Source: Clostridia bacterium
GTDB taxonomy: Bacteria > Bacillota > Clostridia > UMGS1810
Length of the DNA: 8,818 nucleotides
Assembly: GCA_017549745.1 (NCBI GenBank)
Contig: JAFYUA010000222.1
Span: 1 to 8,818 of the forward strand
Direction: 5' to 3'
Shown here: positions 6,414 through 8,818 of the stretch, piece after piece
Layout of the letters: every line of letters starts with the position of its first letter
How positions within the stretch are numbered: position 1 is the stretch's first letter
Made by a program: the position numbers and the translations under genes
The notes under the pieces: model-generated
Told to the model about the DNA's origin: nothing
What the model saw: the letters and a program-made list of their open reading frames with translations, nothing else
The model's database searches: none

Positions 6414-8132
6414 ATGAAATTTGCAAAACATATTATGTTAATATTTGCTCTTGCATTGACTTTGAGCTATGCTCCGTGTCTGACGCATGCACAAACTGAT
6501 ATGCTGAGTGTAGATCCCGATATCAAAAATTCAACCGTGAGTATAACATATACCGACCGGCTTCATTCGTATGCACAGTTTGCTGTTGCTATCACAAACA
6601 ACGATGATAATTCAATAGTTTATTTAAATCAGCTCACTTCAGACGAAGGCTTTATTGAGCTGAACGATATACCCGTCAAATCCGACGGTACATACACCGT
6701 GGCTGTTTCTGCTATTCACGGCTCAGTGACAGTGTATGATGAATTTGATTTTTACAGCATTGAAACTCTTGAGCAGTTGTGGACTGTTGCAACTGCTCAA
6801 AGAGGCTGGGAAGAAGTGAAAGCGCAGTGGGAAACCATTGAAGCGGCATTTAATCTTGACATTGAAAACTTTACATATCTTGATGATTTTGACTTGTTCT
6901 TTCAAAGACTCTCAGGCAGCAGAGATGACTATGATTTGACCGACGGTTACAAGGAAGATTTAGGTGAGTTTTCCGACATATGCGAGGAAATCGCACTGTT
7001 TGCAGCTCTTCACTCACACACAGACACAGACACTATATCAGTGCTTGTGAGTAAAGCAATGGAATACATTCGTGAAGTGGACAACGATTTCTATGTTGAA
7101 TTTTCAAAAATAATCGGCAGTGAAGATTATGACGGAGTTATTTTGTGTTTTGCAGCCGACAAAACCGAAGTAAAAGATGTCGACAGCTTGATTGATTCAT
7201 TAAAAGCTGCAATTGAAAAGAATGATATTACAAAGGTTTTGAGTAGTATCTCCAAGGTAGAACACATAGACGAAATAATATCTATTCTGACCAACGATAA
7301 AAACGCCAAACTTCTTGGCATAGAAGAATATGTTGATGAATACAAGGCGTTGCAGTCCAAAACTTTGGTAAATAACGCTCTTTTTTCGGGTGAGTTAAAA
7401 ACCCTTGATGATTTTAAAAAGATATTTAAAGAAGCAATTGACAAAGCAAAGACCCCCGATGACGATAGTACAAATCAGGATACAAACTCCCCCGGCAAAC
7501 ACACTTCGTCCGGTCTGAGCTCTTCATCTGCTCCTACGGCATCGGTTCGTGTGCCCGAGGCTGAAGGTGAACATAAATTCATTGACCTTGAAAACCACCT
7601 TTGGGCAAAAGACAGCATTACAGAGCTGTACAACAAGGGGATTGTTTCAGGCAAATCCGAAGGCATCTTTGCCCCCTCAGACTATATCACCCGTGAAGAA
7701 TTTGTGAAGATGGCTGTTTTAAGCTTTGGCATTTCCGCTTCAAGTGCAGACAACGGATTTTCTGATGTGGATGCAAATTCCTGGTATTGTCCTTTTGTAT
7801 CAGGAGCCAAAAATGCCGGTCTGGTTTCTGGAGTCGGCAACGGAATGTTTGGAGTTGGCAAAAATATTACAAGACAGGATATTGCAGTGATTTTGGCAAA
7901 CTACCTTTCTGTAAACGGGGTTGATACCGCTTCGGATATGACAGTGATAACTGCAACTGACTTTGATAATACAGCGTCTTATGCAAAAGAAGCTGTAACA
8001 TTTTTGATAAATAACGGAATCATAAACGGTAATGAATCAGGGCTTATATGTCCGAATGATTATGCGACAAGAGCCGAAATTTCAGTTTTGCTTGTTCGCT
8101 TCAACAACAAATTTGTTAAGATGGAGGGATAA
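6414..8132 (+). CDS. Exported surface protein with helical repeats and three C-terminal SLH domains
   Basis: A 572-residue protein. Residues 1-26 are a signal peptide (MKFAKH, hydrophobic core, likely cleavage after THA). Residues 30-115 look beta-rich and Ig-like. Residues 132-345 are mainly helical and acidic and seem to hold three diverged repeats, ending at LGEFSDICEEIAL, VDSLIDSLKAAIE and LDDFKKIFKEAID. A Ser/Thr/Pro/Asp-rich linker (347-387) follows, then three SLH domains at 389-440, 449-500 and 514-562, with motifs ITRE, ITRQD and TRAE (Thr426, Thr486 and Thr552 start the TRxx motifs). SLH triplets bind secondary cell-wall polymers, usually pyruvylated, so the protein should be wall-anchored with its N-terminal part outward. 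The function of the N-terminal region is not recognised. It follows the hairpin and overlaps nothing upstream; its last codons contain the next gene's ribosome binding site. Confidence 0.88.
   Translation: MKFAKHIMLIFALALTLSYAPCLTHAQTDMLSVDPDIKNSTVSITYTDRLHSYAQFAVAITNNDDNSIVYLNQLTSDEGFIELNDIPVKSDGTYTVAVSAIHGSVTVYDEFDFYSIETLEQLWTVATAQRGWEEVKAQWETIEAAFNLDIENFTYLDDFDLFFQRLSGSRDDYDLTDGYKEDLGEFSDICEEIALFAALHSHTDTDTISVLVSKAMEYIREVDNDFYVEFSKIIGSEDYDGVILCFAADKTEVKDVDSLIDSLKAAIEKNDITKVLSSISKVEHIDEIISILTNDKNAKLLGIEEYVDEYKALQSKTLVNNALFSGELKTLDDFKKIFKEAIDKAKTPDDDSTNQDTNSPGKHTSSGLSSSSAPTASVRVPEAEGEHKFIDLENHLWAKDSITELYNKGIVSGKSEGIFAPSDYITREEFVKMAVLSFGISASSADNGFSDVDANSWYCPFVSGAKNAGLVSGVGNGMFGVGKNITRQDIAVILANYLSVNGVDTASDMTVITATDFDNTASYAKEAVTFLINNGIINGNESGLICPNDYATRAEISVLLVRFNNKFVKMEG
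8123..8128 (+). promoter_or_regulatory. Ribosome binding site inside the end of the SLH gene
   Basis: GGAGGG lies within the last sense codons (Met-Glu-Gly) of the upstream gene and seven bases before the GTG at 8136. This overlap suggests translational coupling of the two SLH genes. Confidence 0.75.
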
Positions 8133-8135
8133 ACT

Positions 8136-8818
8136 GTGAGAAAGATATGTATATTAACACTCGTGCTATTTATATTGACGCTTATTACTTTTCCGGTATC
8201 GTCAATTTCAGCCGAAATCTATGATACAGATATGGCACAAGCTCTCCTTTCCGATCTTGACATTACCTCTCCTGCCGATGATTATAGCATGCCTGTGTCA
8301 AGAGGTGATTTTGCCATTTTGCTTGACGGTGCTCTTTCCTTCAATTATTCATCCGATGACAAGGCCTTGCCATTTGGAGATGTTGGAGAGAACATGGAAT
8401 GCTATGAAAGCGTGAGCAATCTGTATGACTTCGGCATTTTGAGCGCGTCGGATAATTTTTATCCCGAAAGAATGATAAGCGCCGCTGAAGCTGTTAAAAT
8501 GGCAGTGTGCGCTCTCGGCTATGACTGGTTTGCTGAAAATGTATATGGAGGATATCCCGCAGGATACACTGTTATAGCTTCAAAAGTCGATCTTTTAGAA
8601 GGTATCGGCTCTGAAAGCTTTAAGTTGGCTGACGCATATATGCTTATGTATAATATGCTCACGGCGAGTCTCCCTGAAATGGAATTTAAAAATAATGAAG
8701 TAAGCTATCGCATCGAGGGCGGAAAAACCCTTTTGGAAACAATGTATGGTATAAGATTCATCAGCGGTGTATTCAACGGAGCGCAGTATTTTGGCGGTGC
8801 TGATGGCAACGGTGTAGG
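8136..8818 (+). CDS. Second exported SLH-type protein, 5' part (runs off window)
   Basis: The frame is open for 227 codons from a GTG start to the window end, beginning three bases after the previous stop. Residues 1-26 are a signal peptide (RKICILTLVLFIL core, likely cleavage after SISA). Residues 33-180 resemble an N-terminal triplet of SLH domains of the clostridial type: ALLSDLDI...VSRGDFAILL, then FGDV...YESVSNLYDFGILSAS...ISAAEAVKMAVCALGY, then GGYPAGYTVIASKVDLLEGIG...MLMYNML. The usual TRAE motif is altered to SRGD (55-58), SAAE (115-118) and a third form without Arg (KLADA, 163-167), so wall binding may be weaker or changed. After residue 190 a segment with TLLETMYGIRFISGVFNGAQ begins, like the region that follows such SLH triplets in other clostridial proteins. 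No other in-frame start with a comparable ribosome binding site exists. The function of the missing C-terminal part cannot be told. Confidence 0.8.
   Translation, partial: MRKICILTLVLFILTLITFPVSSISAEIYDTDMAQALLSDLDITSPADDYSMPVSRGDFAILLDGALSFNYSSDDKALPFGDVGENMECYESVSNLYDFGILSASDNFYPERMISAAEAVKMAVCALGYDWFAENVYGGYPAGYTVIASKVDLLEGIGSESFKLADAYMLMYNMLTASLPEMEFKNNEVSYRIEGGKTLLETMYGIRFISGVFNGAQYFGGADGNGV

Noticed and set aside
6468..6481. Possible lipobox around the Cys in SYAPC near the signal peptide of the SLH protein
   Set aside because: Pro at the position before Cys does not fit the lipobox, and a normal signal peptidase I site (THA) follows a few residues later.
8221..8415. A 64-codon plus-strand frame
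   Set aside because: It is out of frame with the SLH-type protein starting with GTG at 8136, which has a signal peptide, ribosome binding site and SLH-like motifs across the same bases.
1..8818. CRISPR array, tRNA or rRNA genes, insertion sequences, toxin-antitoxin or defence genes
   Set aside because: Looked for by eye across both strands and not found: no regular short repeats with spacers, no cloverleaf-like segment, no transposase or nuclease signature, and coding density is accounted for by the genes listed.

Overview
The window reads like chromosomal DNA of an anaerobic member of the Bacillota, class Clostridia, probably an uncultured gut or fibre-degrading lineage. The evidence is moderate to low GC by eye, strong GGAGG-type ribosome binding sites, consensus sigma-A promoters, a Firmicutes-type LacZ, and exported proteins with S-layer homology (SLH) domains and tandem beta-sandwich modules. 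The assignment comes from sequence style and protein families, not from a marker gene.

Layout. At the left edge, on the minus strand, is the first 50 codons of an AraC-family regulator, cut by the window edge. A 287-base divergent intergenic region (152-438) follows. It holds a perfect-consensus promoter for the regulator, a near-consensus promoter for the rightward genes, and an unusual set of repeated and palindromic motifs between and over them. Rightward come: a complete cytoplasmic GH2 beta-galactosidase of LacZ type (439-3381); after 44 bases with no visible terminator, a 971-residue exported protein made of three tandem modules of about 275 residues, each pairing a DNRLRE/CBM96-like sandwich with an Ig-like domain (3426-6341); then a 16-bp perfect hairpin; then a 572-residue exported protein with a helical repeat region and three C-terminal SLH domains (6414-8132); and finally, 3 bases further on and using a GTG start, a second exported SLH-type protein that runs off the window (8136 onward).

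How the genes may work together. All four rightward genes have the same orientation, with short gaps and no obvious intrinsic terminator. The likely picture is an AraC-controlled operon joining intracellular beta-galactoside hydrolysis to surface proteins. The last two proteins can anchor to the wall through SLH domains. The repeat protein has no anchor of its own and could be released or held by a partner. No transporter or secreted hydrolase is visible, so a carbohydrate-capture role for the surface proteins is an inference. The two long genes whose longest reading starts upstream (424 and 6372) are better started at 439 and 6414, where a ribosome binding site is correctly spaced.

The points most worth a second look are the repeated GCAATAT elements that overlap both divergent -10 boxes, the hairpin between the two surface-protein genes, the three-module exported protein, and the degenerate SLH set in the last gene. 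I did not find a clear defence system, mobile element, CRISPR array or RNA gene.
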